58,181 nt of DNA from CAISIP01 sp043759735 (GTDB lineage: Bacteria > Pseudomonadota > Gammaproteobacteria > Burkholderiales > Burkholderiaceae_C), in contig JAYUQC010000218.1 of the NCBI GenBank assembly GCA_043759735.1, positions 1-58,181 of the forward strand. Direction: 5' to 3'. Under the pieces are notes generated by a model, which was not told where the DNA came from, ran no database searches, and saw nothing but the letters and a program-made list of their open reading frames with translations. Positions 24,814 through 33,786 of the stretch are shown one piece after another. Position 1 is the stretch's first letter. The number at the start of each line of letters is the position of its first letter. The position numbers and the translations under genes were made by a program.

Positions 24814-25404
24814 TCAATCCCGCTTTTTGGACTTGTTGCGACGGACCGCGATGGCACCCATGACGCCCAGACCAGCCAGCAGCATGGCGTAACTTTCCGG
24901 CTCCGGAACCGCAGTCACGGTGATGGACCCGCTGTACAAACTGCCAACGCTACCAACTGGCGTTACACCTCCAACCAGCAGGTAAGCCGCCCCACCGGCA
25001 TTTGCACCCAGGTCAAAACTGAACGAGGTGGTCGGAGCGATAGTGCCTCCGGCCAGCAAAGTGTCATCACCCGTGAGCAGCAATCCGTCCCCGCCCGCCC
25101 CCATAACACTCACGAATGTGAAAATGCTGCTGAACTTCAAGCCCGGAATTGCGGCTGTCAGATCCAAGGGAGCATCAATTACCCCATAGCTGGAACCGCC
25201 ATTTGCGGGCAATCCGAACAGCAGGGCGTCCAGAAATCCGCCACCCGTCAATGGGTCGCTCAATACCACAAAGGCGGCATTATTGAAATTGGTCGTGCCG
25301 ACCGAAAGTGGGCCAAGGTCCACGACCGCAGCATTGGCCGCGACGCCGGCACCCGACAAAACTGCCACACAGGCAGCCTTTTTGGCAAAAGAAGCGATTT
25401 TCAT
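24814..25404 (-). CDS. PEP-CTERM sorting-domain protein (probable exosortase B substrate)
   Basis: 196 residues from ATG 25404, behind AAAGGGA. A signal peptide (MKIASFAKKAACVAVLSGAG, then VAANA) leads into a Gly-, Ser- and Leu-rich body of about 135 residues with few charges. The C-terminus (165-196) is a textbook PEP-CTERM signal: VPEPES, a hydrophobic stretch AMLLAGLGVMGAIAV, then RRNKSKK. Such proteins are exported and processed by exosortase; xrtB is at 14683-15600. The gene has its own terminator and lies between rlmJ and epsA on the operon strand. The body matches no enzyme I recognise; a structural matrix protein is plausible. Confidence 0.92.
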   Translation of the reverse strand: MKIASFAKKAACVAVLSGAGVAANAAVVDLGPLSVGTTNFNNAAFVVLSDPLTGGGFLDALLFGLPANGGSSYGVIDAPLDLTAAIPGLKFSSIFTFVSVMGAGGDGLLLTGDDTLLAGGTIAPTTSFSFDLGANAGGAAYLLVGGVTPVGSVGSLYSGSITVTAVPEPESYAMLLAGLGVMGAIAVRRNKSKKRD

Positions 25405-25500
25405 GTTTTTTCCCTTTCGAACTTGGTTTCTGACACAAACGGCTGCAGTCAAATATCACAACAGTTCCCGGATTGTGTGCCCGGTGCTTCAGAACCTCTA

Positions 25501-25516
25501 TAGTCCTTTCGGACTA
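25501..25516. promoter_or_regulatory. Perfect dyad TAGTCC-TTTC-GGACTA upstream of the PEP-CTERM gene
   Basis: A 6-bp perfect inverted repeat with a 4-base spacer, centred about 105 bp upstream of the PEP-CTERM start codon. The size and symmetry suit binding by a LuxR/NarL-type dimer such as EpsA, but that is inference. I did not find a second copy in the window. Confidence 0.45.
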
Positions 25517-25621
25517 ATTGGTGTCGAATTGTTGTCAATTATCGTGCGGGTCCACATGTTTGGTCCGGCGCGCATCCGGCCGCCCGGCCGAATAAGCGGG
25601 GCCAAAATTGGCCGAATGAAC

Positions 25622-26593
25622 TCAGCCACCGCAATCAAGCCCAAATCTGGCGTGCCGGTCCTGCCCGAGAAGCGTGGTCATTTGCGGTAGCGCCGCCTGC
25701 AGCGTTGCCTCGAGCGTGTGTGGCGGATTAATCAGCAAAATACCGCTTGCAGGCAGCCCTGGCCGATGTTCCCGGCCCTGCTCGTCGACAATGATCTTGC
25801 CGAATTTGACGGAAAGTGTCGCGTGCAGCCAACTCTTCCCGGCCTTTGCAGCGATCGTCTTCAGTTTTCGCGGCAGGTCATGGGCCTCCGGCCGCGGAAT
25901 GATCGGGTACCACACTATATAAATGCCGGTGGCGAACCGTGTCATGGCATCGGCGACGGTGGCGACAACCCGGGAATAGTCGCTCTTGACCTCATAGCTC
26001 GGGTCGCTCAGTACCAAGGCCCGGCGCTGTGGTGGAGGCAGAAACTTCTTGAGGCCCTCGAACCCGTCTTCGCGCAGCACCGCGACCTGTCGGCCAGCGT
26101 CAAGTTGTGCAATGTTGGCGGATAGTGTTTTGGAGTCGGTCGGATGCAGCTCGAACAGTTTGAGTTTGTCGCGTTCGCGCAACAGACGCTGGATGATGAA
26201 GGGTGAGCCGGGGTAGACCTTGAAGCTGCCCTTGGCGTTGAAACTGGCAACCGTGTCGACATAATCCTGAATTGCCAGCGCCAGCGCCAGTGGCTTCGCG
26301 CCCTTATCGCCCTTATCGCCCAGATCGCCGCTGCCCGCAGTTTTGGCCGCCGGTTTGACAGTTTCAGGCGATTTCAGGGGCTGTCCGGTGAGCCGCAGGA
26401 TACCGTCGGCCGCTTCGCCGCTGGTTTTGGCGTAGTCGCCATCAAGCCGATACAGACCCGCTCCGGCATGGGTATCAAACACCGCGAGCGGACCGTCCTT
26501 CAGTGCCAGATGGCGCAACACCGCGATCAGCACGGTGTGCTTGAGAACGTCTGCATGATTGCCGGCGTGAAACGCATGGCGGTAACTGAACAT
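25622..26593 (-). CDS. rlmJ: 23S rRNA (adenine2030-N6)-methyltransferase
   Basis: 323 residues beginning MFSYRHAFHAGNHADVLKH, the diagnostic RlmJ N-terminus. AVFDTHAGAGLY is the AdoMet-binding motif I. The catalytic motif is DPSYE (197-201), where many homologues have DPPYE. YPGSPFIIQRLLRERD is also conserved. It methylates A2030 of 23S rRNA. An extra segment of about 30 residues (71-100) rich in Lys, Gly and Asp, including GDLGDKGDKGAK, is inserted relative to the E. coli length of about 280. It is a housekeeping gene that separates the two polysaccharide loci. Confidence 0.95.
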   Translation of the reverse strand: MFSYRHAFHAGNHADVLKHTVLIAVLRHLALKDGPLAVFDTHAGAGLYRLDGDYAKTSGEAADGILRLTGQPLKSPETVKPAAKTAGSGDLGDKGDKGAKPLALALAIQDYVDTVASFNAKGSFKVYPGSPFIIQRLLRERDKLKLFELHPTDSKTLSANIAQLDAGRQVAVLREDGFEGLKKFLPPPQRRALVLSDPSYEVKSDYSRVVATVADAMTRFATGIYIVWYPIIPRPEAHDLPRKLKTIAAKAGKSWLHATLSVKFGKIIVDEQGREHRPGLPASGILLINPPHTLEATLQAALPQMTTLLGQDRHARFGLDCGG

Positions 26594-26803
26594 TGCGCCA
26601 TGGTAGTCTGATCCGGCCGCGCGTTGGCATCGCCACCCTCAGCCCAGGATTGCGCGCGCAGAGATATGGCTGGCCTGCCGGACCGGCTTGACTGAAAATG
26701 GCAACATGGACAGTGGTTTGAAGAATGGGGCAGCGCGTCGCGAGGCCCGTATCCAATTGATATCGATGCCGGCTTTGCGGGTGCGAGCCGCGCGCAAGAA
26801 TTG

Positions 26804-27637
26804 ATGCGCGAGCGTCTTTTGCATGGCTTGGTCCGCCACCTGGCTCCACATTGGGTCAAAAATCGCCTGAACCGGGCGCTGGTCGACCTGGAGCGCTTTC
26901 ATCCTTGCGTCACGGTTTCGGTGCCGCCGGGGCGGCGGCCGCTGATCCTGGCGCCGCATCCAGACGATGAATCAATTGCGTGCGGCGGCACCATTGGTCA
27001 CTATGTCCGGGCTGGGGCTGCAGTGCGTGTGGTGTTCCTGACCGATGGACGCCTTGGCGACCCCGTGTTGCACCGGTTGCCACGCGACTCGCCAGAACGC
27101 CACCGTCGCGAGGACACCCTGGCCGTACGGCGCCAAGACGAGGCCAGAGCTGCACTGTCCGTTCTTGGAGTTTCGCAATTCGATTTCCTGGCCGCGCGTG
27201 ACGGCGAATTGAGTGAGGCAGTCGGTGAAGTCGGCGCAAAGCTGGCGACGATAATGGCGCAGGCGCAGCCGGACGTGGTTTTACTGCCTTTCATAACGGA
27301 CCGCCACCCGGACCACTTTGCAGCCAACCGCTGCCTGATGGATGCGGTGCAGCGGCTGGGTGCAGGCTCGGAAGACGGGATCGAGTGCCTAGGCTACGAG
27401 CTCTGGTCGCCGCTTTATGCAAACTTGTTGGTGGACATCAGTCCTTGTATGGACCTCAAGCGGCGGGCGGTCGCGTGCCACGCGAGCCAGCTGAAAAGCG
27501 ACGACTACATGGATGGCATCGAAGGCCTGAACCGTTACCGCGCAGTTGCGGGACAGGTGCAGGGCAAGTACGCCGAGGCTTATTTCCGTGCCCCGCTGGC
27601 AACCTATCGGCGCCTGTATCAGGAGAGCCTGGTCTGA
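26804..27637 (+). CDS. PIG-L/LmbE-family deacetylase
   Basis: 277 residues from ATG 26804 (a TTG just before it is less likely). The metal-binding motif is LAPHPDDESIACGG, and the second histidine motif is DRHPDHFAAN. These zinc enzymes remove N-acetyl groups from GlcNAc-type sugars or related substrates. It is on the plus strand, divergent from rlmJ and convergent with the Wzz-type gene, whose stop lies 17 nt away. It probably belongs to locus 2 by function, giving a free amino group on a sugar, which would be a natural acceptor for acylation. Confidence 0.9.
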   Translation: MRERLLHGLVRHLAPHWVKNRLNRALVDLERFHPCVTVSVPPGRRPLILAPHPDDESIACGGTIGHYVRAGAAVRVVFLTDGRLGDPVLHRLPRDSPERHRREDTLAVRRQDEARAALSVLGVSQFDFLAARDGELSEAVGEVGAKLATIMAQAQPDVVLLPFITDRHPDHFAANRCLMDAVQRLGAGSEDGIECLGYELWSPLYANLLVDISPCMDLKRRAVACHASQLKSDDYMDGIEGLNRYRAVAGQVQGKYAEAYFRAPLATYRRLYQESLV

Positions 27638-27654
27638 TCCGTCAGGCCGGGCTT

Positions 27655-28977
27655 TCAGGCTTCGGCGCTCGCGCGATGGCGCAGTGCCAGGCCGGTGCCT
27701 CCAATCAGGCCCAACAGCGCTGCGACCGCGGCGTTTAACCACAGTCTCGGATATTTTGGCGTGGTCGCTGGTTCGGAGTGCGCAACCACGACGATGGGGC
27801 TTGGTTCAGATGCGCTCGCCAATCGGTTGTCGCGGTCGCGCAGCAGGATCGTATCGCGCATACGTTCAAGCCGGGTGATGGCGCTGGCGGTCTCTTGTTC
27901 GCGCAACATGTTTGGGAGTAGTTTGCCAATGCGGCTAACCAATGTGGCAAGCGAGCGTGTGCTACTGATCATTTCCGCCTTGGCGGCGCTGCGATCCTTG
28001 TACAGCCCCATGATTTCCCGCCGCAATTGTTCGTGGAATGTGTCAGCTGGTTTGACCTCGGCTTGGCCCAGCGCGACGCGTTCGCGTTCGAGTTCCGCCT
28101 GTTTTTGCTGGACGCGCGCCCTGAGGGCCTTGATCTTGGGATGACGCTCGGAGTACTTGCCATCGAACTCGGCGCTAGCCGCAGCGAGGTCGGCTTCGAG
28201 GTCCGAAACGTCCTTCAACAGGCGCTGCTGATTCGGCGACGCGAGCGCGCCAATTCGAGCGCCTTCCTGATTCAATTGCTCGGACGCAACGCCGATGCGC
28301 TGTTCGATGCCATCAAGAAGCGCGCGCGCGTTCTCAATCTCGGATTCAAGCGCGGCCTTGCGTTGCAGTAGTCTTTGCATCTCGGCCTGCACGCTGGGGG
28401 CATGCTGACCGGCCAGCATGGTCTCTGTCTCGCGCTGCGCCTGTACAACCAGTTGGTCAAGTTCTGCAAGCGATGCCTGGTTGGCCTCGCCGGTTCTCTG
28501 GCTGCGTGCCATCGACGCACTGCGCAAAAATTCGCGCAGGGCTGGCGGATACGCGTTTGCTATGGATGCGGCAGCCAGGGGATCCTTGTCGCGCACGCTG
28601 ATGCGGAAAATGTGATTGCGCGTGATTTCCACGTCCACGTCATCGTCGAGCTCCATTGGGCTTTTCTGCGGCACGGCGCGACTGACCCGTTCGCGCACTG
28701 CGGCGCTTTCGAGGATTCCCACAAACCACCTTTCGGTTTCTTTGGCCAACAGGGGCGCGCCGGCAGCGGCGGCGCCCAAGCGCGAGAGCATGCCGAGTGC
28801 TGGCGATTCGGTCACGAGGTAGAACTCGGTCGAGGACTGGTAGACCTTTGGCATGAGCAGGCTGGCAAGAACAGCAACGGTCACTGCGCTGGCCATGGTG
28901 ATGGCGATCATCGTCATACGTGCGGCCAGCGAAGACATTTCGGGCCGCCTTGCCACGGAGACACTACCCTCAGCCAT
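27655..28977 (-). CDS. Wzz/GumC-like polysaccharide co-polymerase
   Basis: 440 residues. It has an N-terminal membrane segment (MIAITMASAVTVAVLASLLM), a periplasmic region with coiled coils (LLQRKAALESEIENARALLD; RARVQQKQAELERERVAL) and a C-terminal membrane segment (LWLNAAVAALLGLIGGTGLAL). No kinase domain follows. It is similar in layout to the 471-residue protein at 29194-30609, including the shared pattern SDLEADLAAASAEFDGKYSERHP versus SDLDAELIGARTEFDGKQGERHP (shown for comparison). It is the last gene of the leftward locus 2 operon and probably sets chain length. Confidence 0.88.
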   Translation of the reverse strand: MAEGSVSVARRPEMSSLAARMTMIAITMASAVTVAVLASLLMPKVYQSSTEFYLVTESPALGMLSRLGAAAAGAPLLAKETERWFVGILESAAVRERVSRAVPQKSPMELDDDVDVEITRNHIFRISVRDKDPLAAASIANAYPPALREFLRSASMARSQRTGEANQASLAELDQLVVQAQRETETMLAGQHAPSVQAEMQRLLQRKAALESEIENARALLDGIEQRIGVASEQLNQEGARIGALASPNQQRLLKDVSDLEADLAAASAEFDGKYSERHPKIKALRARVQQKQAELERERVALGQAEVKPADTFHEQLRREIMGLYKDRSAAKAEMISSTRSLATLVSRIGKLLPNMLREQETASAITRLERMRDTILLRDRDNRLASASEPSPIVVVAHSEPATTPKYPRLWLNAAVAALLGLIGGTGLALRHRASAEA

Positions 28978-28995
28978 TGCGCCGCGACCTGCCTT

Positions 28996-29172
28996 TCACC
29001 ATGGAAGAACTCTTGTCACGAGCCAGATCAGAACAACTGCCAGAAGTCCAAAAAACGCGCCCAATGCCACGGAAACTGCGGCCAGAGACGGCGGCAGCGC
29101 AAACCACGCGGAGCCTGGCGTTTCCGGTGGACTGGCCGCTGGGGGTGCGGCAGGTTGTTCGTGCTCCGGCAA
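28996..29172 (-). CDS. Small single-span membrane protein between the two Wzz-like genes
   Basis: 58 residues from TTG 29172, behind a good GGGAG six bases upstream. A Pro/Ala-rich N-terminus (PEHEQPAAPPAASPPETPG) is followed by one strongly hydrophobic segment (LAAVSVALGAFFGLLAVVL) and the tail IWLVTRVLPW. It starts 21 nt after the stop of one Wzz-like gene and ends 18 nt before the start of the other, so it fits tightly into the operon. I do not recognise a family. It could be an accessory subunit of the co-polymerase or export complex. The non-ATG start and short length mean it would often be missed. Confidence 0.6.
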   Translation of the reverse strand: MPEHEQPAAPPAASPPETPGSAWFALPPSLAAVSVALGAFFGLLAVVLIWLVTRVLPW

Positions 29173-29193
29173 TAGCTGCTCCCTTTGGGGTCG

Positions 29194-30609
29194 TTAACGC
29201 AATTGGCTACCAGCCGCCCGCGCGTCATCACGCAGGGCGCGTGCGCCGAGCAACCAATCGTACGCGAACGCAAGGTACACGCCGCCTATCAAACCGAGTA
29301 CGGCGGCTATCAGGGCATTGAAAAGCGGTGCGGGAATTTTGGCTTCGGTTGCTACTTTGGCATCGGACAGAACCACGACCAGATCGCTCCTGGATGCAGC
29401 CTGGATCTCGCTGCTGCTGATCGTGAACGACAACGCGTCGACCATCTTGTCGAGCCGCAATACCTCGCCCGAGAGCTCCGCCTCCAGCGACAAACCTGTT
29501 TGCTGCCGGTCAATACGGGTGAGCAGACGGGACAGCGCAACCCTGGTCTGGGCGATCTCGGCCTTGGCTGCCGCACGATTCTTGTATTGACCCATGAGCT
29601 CGCGTCGTGATTGTTCGTAAAACGATCCCGGCGGCTTTACATCGCTCTTTTGCAGATGGGCATTCTCCTGGTCCAGTTCACGCTGCTTCATTGATCGTTG
29701 CGCCACGAGCGCCTTGACGCGCGGGTGCCGCTCGCCCTGCTTGCCGTCGAATTCGGTGCGCGCCCCGATGAGTTCGGCATCGAGGTCTGAAACCTCCTTC
29801 ATCAGCCGCTGGACGGTTGCGCTCGACTGCGCTCCGAGGACGGTCATGGATGCTTGTGCCTCGTGCTTGAGTTGTTCCTCGGCCAGCGCAATACGCTGCT
29901 CGATGCCCCATTGGCGCGCCTCAGCGGTCTGGAGTGATGACTCCAGGTTGCTCTTGCGGGTGACAAGGTCATCGATCTCGCGTCGAATACTCGGCGTCTT
30001 TTCGCGATCGAACATGGCCTGCAGGTTGTTGCGCGCTGCTTGCAAGCGCATTTGCAACTCGGCGCGGGATTGCTGCGTTGCGCGCAAGACATTAAGCGCT
30101 CGTTCAGCGGCGACGGTCCTCAGGAAGTCGTTCAGTGCGATCGGATAAGCGTTTGCCACCTGTGCAGCGACGGTCGGATCTGTGTCCCAGACGCGCACGC
30201 TCAACAGATACTTTTTGGCTGCCAACACGTCCACATCGCTTTCGAGCTGCGCCAGCGGCTTTTTCGGGGAACGTTCGTGCACCCGCTTGCGCACGGCATC
30301 GGTCTGCAGGATTCCGATGTGCGAGGTAACGACGGCCTCCGCGGTCGACGGAAGAAATACGCTCGGTATGACGCTGCCGGCGCTTGCGCCCAGTAGCCCG
30401 CCGCCGGAATCTGAAGCGTCGACAACGTAGAACTGCGAGCGCGCATCGTATCGCGGATCGATCAGCTTGCTGGCCGCGAAAGCCGTGACGACCGCTGCAA
30501 TGGTCGTCAAGAAAACCACCGCTCGCCTGCGAGCGAGCAATTGCCAATAGTGGTCGAGGGTCCTGGTTTGCACGGCCGGCCGATCAGACAATGAAGCGAT
30601 TTCGGCCAC
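29194..30609 (-). CDS. Wzz/GumC-like polysaccharide co-polymerase, second copy
   Basis: 471 residues. N-terminal membrane segment RAVVFLTTIAAVVTAFAASKL, a periplasmic region of about 370 residues rich in coiled coil (LQMRLQAARNNLQAMFDREK; IEQRIALAEEQLKHEAQ), and C-terminal LFNALIAAVLGLIGGVYLAFAYDWLL. No kinase domain. It overlaps the end of the Wzy-like gene by 26 nt. It shares layout and the EFDGKxxERHP motif with the protein at 27655-28977; the two may form a hetero-oligomer or control different polymer populations. Confidence 0.88.
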   Translation of the reverse strand: MAEIASLSDRPAVQTRTLDHYWQLLARRRAVVFLTTIAAVVTAFAASKLIDPRYDARSQFYVVDASDSGGGLLGASAGSVIPSVFLPSTAEAVVTSHIGILQTDAVRKRVHERSPKKPLAQLESDVDVLAAKKYLLSVRVWDTDPTVAAQVANAYPIALNDFLRTVAAERALNVLRATQQSRAELQMRLQAARNNLQAMFDREKTPSIRREIDDLVTRKSNLESSLQTAEARQWGIEQRIALAEEQLKHEAQASMTVLGAQSSATVQRLMKEVSDLDAELIGARTEFDGKQGERHPRVKALVAQRSMKQRELDQENAHLQKSDVKPPGSFYEQSRRELMGQYKNRAAAKAEIAQTRVALSRLLTRIDRQQTGLSLEAELSGEVLRLDKMVDALSFTISSSEIQAASRSDLVVVLSDAKVATEAKIPAPLFNALIAAVLGLIGGVYLAFAYDWLLGARALRDDARAAGSQLR

Positions 30610-32086
30610 CGAATCCGCTCAACGGTTGATGGTGGGACTCGGCGGCATGGCCAGCTGCCTCGGCCAGCGCGACCCGTACCGCAGAATCCGCAAGGACCAG
30701 ATAGAACCAGACAAATTCGCTGTAGGCCATGGGGTCGAACTGGATTGCCACCAGCAGGCACAGATATCCCACTAGCAGCGCCTTGATCTGGTTGCGCGCG
30801 TGCATTCCGGTTGCGTAGCGGACACCCTGGAAAAGGCGCACCGCGACCCAGCAAAGCACCAGGACAAATACCAGCCCACCCACAATACCCAATTCGCTGG
30901 CTGCCTGGACGAGGGAATTATGTACCGGGTAGCGCTCGACCGTCGGTGAATAAGGGCCGAAGTTGCCGACACCCACACCAATGGTTGGAGCGTTGACGAT
31001 GGCCCGGATTCCCGCCGCAATCAGTTCCGTTCGGATCGTGCCGCTCGAGTCCGAGATGCCCGCGACAGCGCCCACCGCCCAGGGCAACAGGCCGCTGCCG
31101 ACACCGACCGCAAGCAATACGAATCCCAGCGGCAGCCATACGGTCGCTGCGAGCCGGGGCTTGGCCACGATCGGCAGCAGTACCAGACCAAATGCCAGCC
31201 CGACCCATTGGCCGCGTGCCACACTGAGGGCGACTGCAACCAGGGTAAGCGTGGTTGCGCAGGCCAGCCACACCCTGCGCCAGCCGCCCGCACAGCACGC
31301 GAGCAGCAGCGTAATCAGGGCCACCACGGCAAGCGGCTGCGCGAATCCGTGCGGCGTGTGCTGCAAGCCAGCGGCGCGCAACAGCGGCAGGCCGAAAACC
31401 GTGACGAAACGCGGCGCGTCCGGCGCCATCAGGGTGAGATTCCATTGGTACAGGACATAAAGCCCCGTTTGGGCGATCCCGATCGCAGCAGCGATCACGG
31501 ATGACACGATCAAGACATCGACAGCAAGGTCAACCTGCCGCCGGTGGTTCAAAATATCGACCAGCACCAACACCAGCGCTAGCTTTGGAAGCAGCGTGAG
31601 CCATCCCGGCAGGATATCGCGGAAGTCGTGGTTCAACGCCGACGCGAGGGTGCATGCCAGGAACAACAGCGTCAGGTGGAACAAGCCGGACGGGCTCCAC
31701 GGCGCGGCATGATCGGCCAGGCGGTGCAACAACCAGAGCGCGCAAGTCAACACGATGAGTATGTTCAGTGCGTTGATCGGTCCGATGTCGAGCGCCATCA
31801 TCTGGAGGCTGCAGACGATCGCAACGGTAGCCAGGGTGAACTGCGTGCGCCAAAGTGCAGCGCGGCGGCGCACCCCCGTCGCCACCGCCAGGACAATTCC
31901 CAGAGCCAGTGCGCTTAACGCGTAGGGCGCCTGTTGTGCCAATCGAAGCCATTTGAAGGTGTCGGCGAACGGGCCGTCGAGGGTTGTCGCCAGACCCACC
32001 GCCACTCCCACAGCGATGGCTGCGGCAAGCCATCGAACAGACAATACCGTCACGCTTCGCGTACCGGAATTGTGGGCGTTCATCAT
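30584..32086 (-). CDS. O-antigen ligase / polymerase (Wzy-like) membrane protein
   Basis: 500 residues with about twelve membrane segments. The large periplasmic loop has GVGVGNFGPYSP and PVHNSLVQAASELGI, the Wzy_C pattern with the conserved H-N. GLQHTPHGFAQPLAVVAL earlier in the chain is another typical element. It polymerises or ligates lipid-linked glycan on the periplasmic side. It overlaps the GH39-like gene by 4 nt upstream and the Wzz-like gene by 26 nt downstream. A second, broken Wzy-like gene lies at 55643-56704. Confidence 0.87.
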   Translation of the reverse strand: MMNAHNSGTRSVTVLSVRWLAAAIAVGVAVGLATTLDGPFADTFKWLRLAQQAPYALSALALGIVLAVATGVRRRAALWRTQFTLATVAIVCSLQMMALDIGPINALNILIVLTCALWLLHRLADHAAPWSPSGLFHLTLLFLACTLASALNHDFRDILPGWLTLLPKLALVLVLVDILNHRRQVDLAVDVLIVSSVIAAAIGIAQTGLYVLYQWNLTLMAPDAPRFVTVFGLPLLRAAGLQHTPHGFAQPLAVVALITLLLACCAGGWRRVWLACATTLTLVAVALSVARGQWVGLAFGLVLLPIVAKPRLAATVWLPLGFVLLAVGVGSGLLPWAVGAVAGISDSSGTIRTELIAAGIRAIVNAPTIGVGVGNFGPYSPTVERYPVHNSLVQAASELGIVGGLVFVLVLCWVAVRLFQGVRYATGMHARNQIKALLVGYLCLLVAIQFDPMAYSEFVWFYLVLADSAVRVALAEAAGHAAESHHQPLSGFGGRNRFIV

Positions 32087-33774
32087 GGGGGCAATAAGTC
32101 AATCAACAGCAGCGCTATCGCATGCGTTTGCAGGCGCAGGTTTGGCAGCGCCCCAGTGCCACTGGCGAGCGCGGATAAAGACTCCGCTCTCGCCGCCTCC
32201 AGCGCCTGAGCATGTGTCCGGCCCTGTGCGCGCGAGGTCCGGTAGCGTCCGGCTGGATTGGCATGGTCAGTGTCAACAAGGAAATATTCATAGCGGAATG
32301 GCCCCGCGTTGCCACGCACCGTAACGCGCAGGTCAAGATCTCCAGCTGGCCGTTGCGCCTTTTCAAATTGTTCGCGCGCCCGCACCAGGGCTTGGCGCGC
32401 CTCGGGTGCCACCGTCTCCCGGGCCAGATCGGTCTTGCGCTGCAAAAAGGCGTCGAACTGCGCGCCTGTGAGTCCCAGGCGCGAGGCGACATGAAACCCG
32501 TCGCGCTGCAGCGACCGGATCACGTTGCCCGAAGGGTCGTTGGCGAACCGGCTGATCAGGATCGCCATGCGCCTGCCGTTCATGGTCGCCAGTACTTGCA
32601 CACCCTCTGTGTCATAGGGCGCCGCTGGCAAGGTGACACCGATCCGCTGGGGTCCCATTTGAGCAAGCATGTTCATCACGTGGAACGATGCCTTCTTGAG
32701 CATGGGTTCCTTGGTCACCAGACCAAAATCACCGATGAACGATTGGTCGCGTGGTGCCGGATTGAAGTCCTGTAGCGCCGCGAAAGTCTGCATCGTGATC
32801 CCGGCACGCTCCATCGCGTGCAACGTGGCGGGAATGTATGCGGCGCCAAGTGCGCCCTCGCGTTCCTTGTCGAACCATTGCGGGAAAGTGCTCCAGCGGT
32901 TCCATTCGGTGATGATCTGGGGAAGCGCCGGGCTGATGCCATTCTTGGTGAGCCATCCTCGCACCTCCTCTGCACCCCACCAATCGTGTTCGGGATCCTT
33001 GGTGAGGTTGTGCCAGCTGACGAAGTCGAGCGGCAAGCCATTCGCTTCTCCGACACGCTGAAGGAATGCGGCGAGTAAAGGCTCACGGGCATCGGGCCGT
33101 TTCTGGTACCAACCGCTCACCGCAAGGCCGCCGACGCGGGCCCGGGTGTCGGCCCTGCGTGCACCTTGGGCAAAACTTTGGTACGTGCGCAGCAATTCGT
33201 CCTGCGTTCCCCCCCAGAACGCTATGCTGTCGGGCTCATTCCAGAACTCATACCAGGGTGACAAGCCCAGCTTGGTGTTGATGACCCGTACCGTTTCATA
33301 GACAAAGTTAGCGTATGCCTCGTAGTCTTTTGGGGGCGAGGCTTCGCGTCGCGTGAATCCGAATCGACCCGCGAGAGACTCGTCCCCGGTTCGCGCAAGC
33401 CACGTCGGCATGCGCGCAAATATCAGAACGATTTCGGCATCGCGCGCCGCGAGTGCGCGCATGCCGGCGGCTTCGCGTTCGAGGCGCTGCAGATATTCGG
33501 CAAGGTTCTTCGATTCCGTGATCAGTGGTTCCAGTGTCAGCCGAACCGTGCCGAGCGGCCCGGGCAAGGCAAGAAAAGCGTTGACAGCTGCACTGTCTGC
33601 AAATGCCATCATGACGGATGGCCGGAACAGCCTTGGCAAAGGGCCCCGGCTGCTTGCAGGGTCGACCTCCACGGTGGCAGTTTGGGCGCATGCCGGCGCC
33701 GGGAACAGCGCTGCGGAGCCAGTCAGAACCAGCGCCAATAGCATGCCCGATATTTTTGTTGTCCATGTTCGCAT
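32083..33774 (-). CDS. Exported GH39-like glycoside hydrolase
   Basis: 563 residues. A signal peptide (ISGMLLALVLTGSAALFPAP, cut near ACAQ) precedes a TIM-barrel-like domain. The two expected clan GH-A carboxylates are visible: Glu180 in YEFWNEPD as acid/base and Glu290 in IITEWNRW as nucleophile. This resembles GH39 enzymes and the PslG type found in EPS operons, which cut the polymer made by their own locus in the periplasm. About 150 C-terminal residues beyond the barrel (430-563) form an extra region with several short strands. It is coupled to the Wzy-like gene by a 4-nt overlap. Confidence 0.85.
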   Translation of the reverse strand: MRTWTTKISGMLLALVLTGSAALFPAPACAQTATVEVDPASSRGPLPRLFRPSVMMAFADSAAVNAFLALPGPLGTVRLTLEPLITESKNLAEYLQRLEREAAGMRALAARDAEIVLIFARMPTWLARTGDESLAGRFGFTRREASPPKDYEAYANFVYETVRVINTKLGLSPWYEFWNEPDSIAFWGGTQDELLRTYQSFAQGARRADTRARVGGLAVSGWYQKRPDAREPLLAAFLQRVGEANGLPLDFVSWHNLTKDPEHDWWGAEEVRGWLTKNGISPALPQIITEWNRWSTFPQWFDKEREGALGAAYIPATLHAMERAGITMQTFAALQDFNPAPRDQSFIGDFGLVTKEPMLKKASFHVMNMLAQMGPQRIGVTLPAAPYDTEGVQVLATMNGRRMAILISRFANDPSGNVIRSLQRDGFHVASRLGLTGAQFDAFLQRKTDLARETVAPEARQALVRAREQFEKAQRPAGDLDLRVTVRGNAGPFRYEYFLVDTDHANPAGRYRTSRAQGRTHAQALEAARAESLSALASGTGALPNLRLQTHAIALLLIDLLPP

Positions 33775-33786
33775 ATGCCTCTCCGT

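Noticed and set aside
25598..25620. GGCCAA-AA-TTGGCC and nearby GC-rich inverted repeats behind rlmJ as a terminator
   Set aside because: The stem is only six base pairs and has no T run behind it. It could be part of a weak structure, but I cannot support a terminator call.
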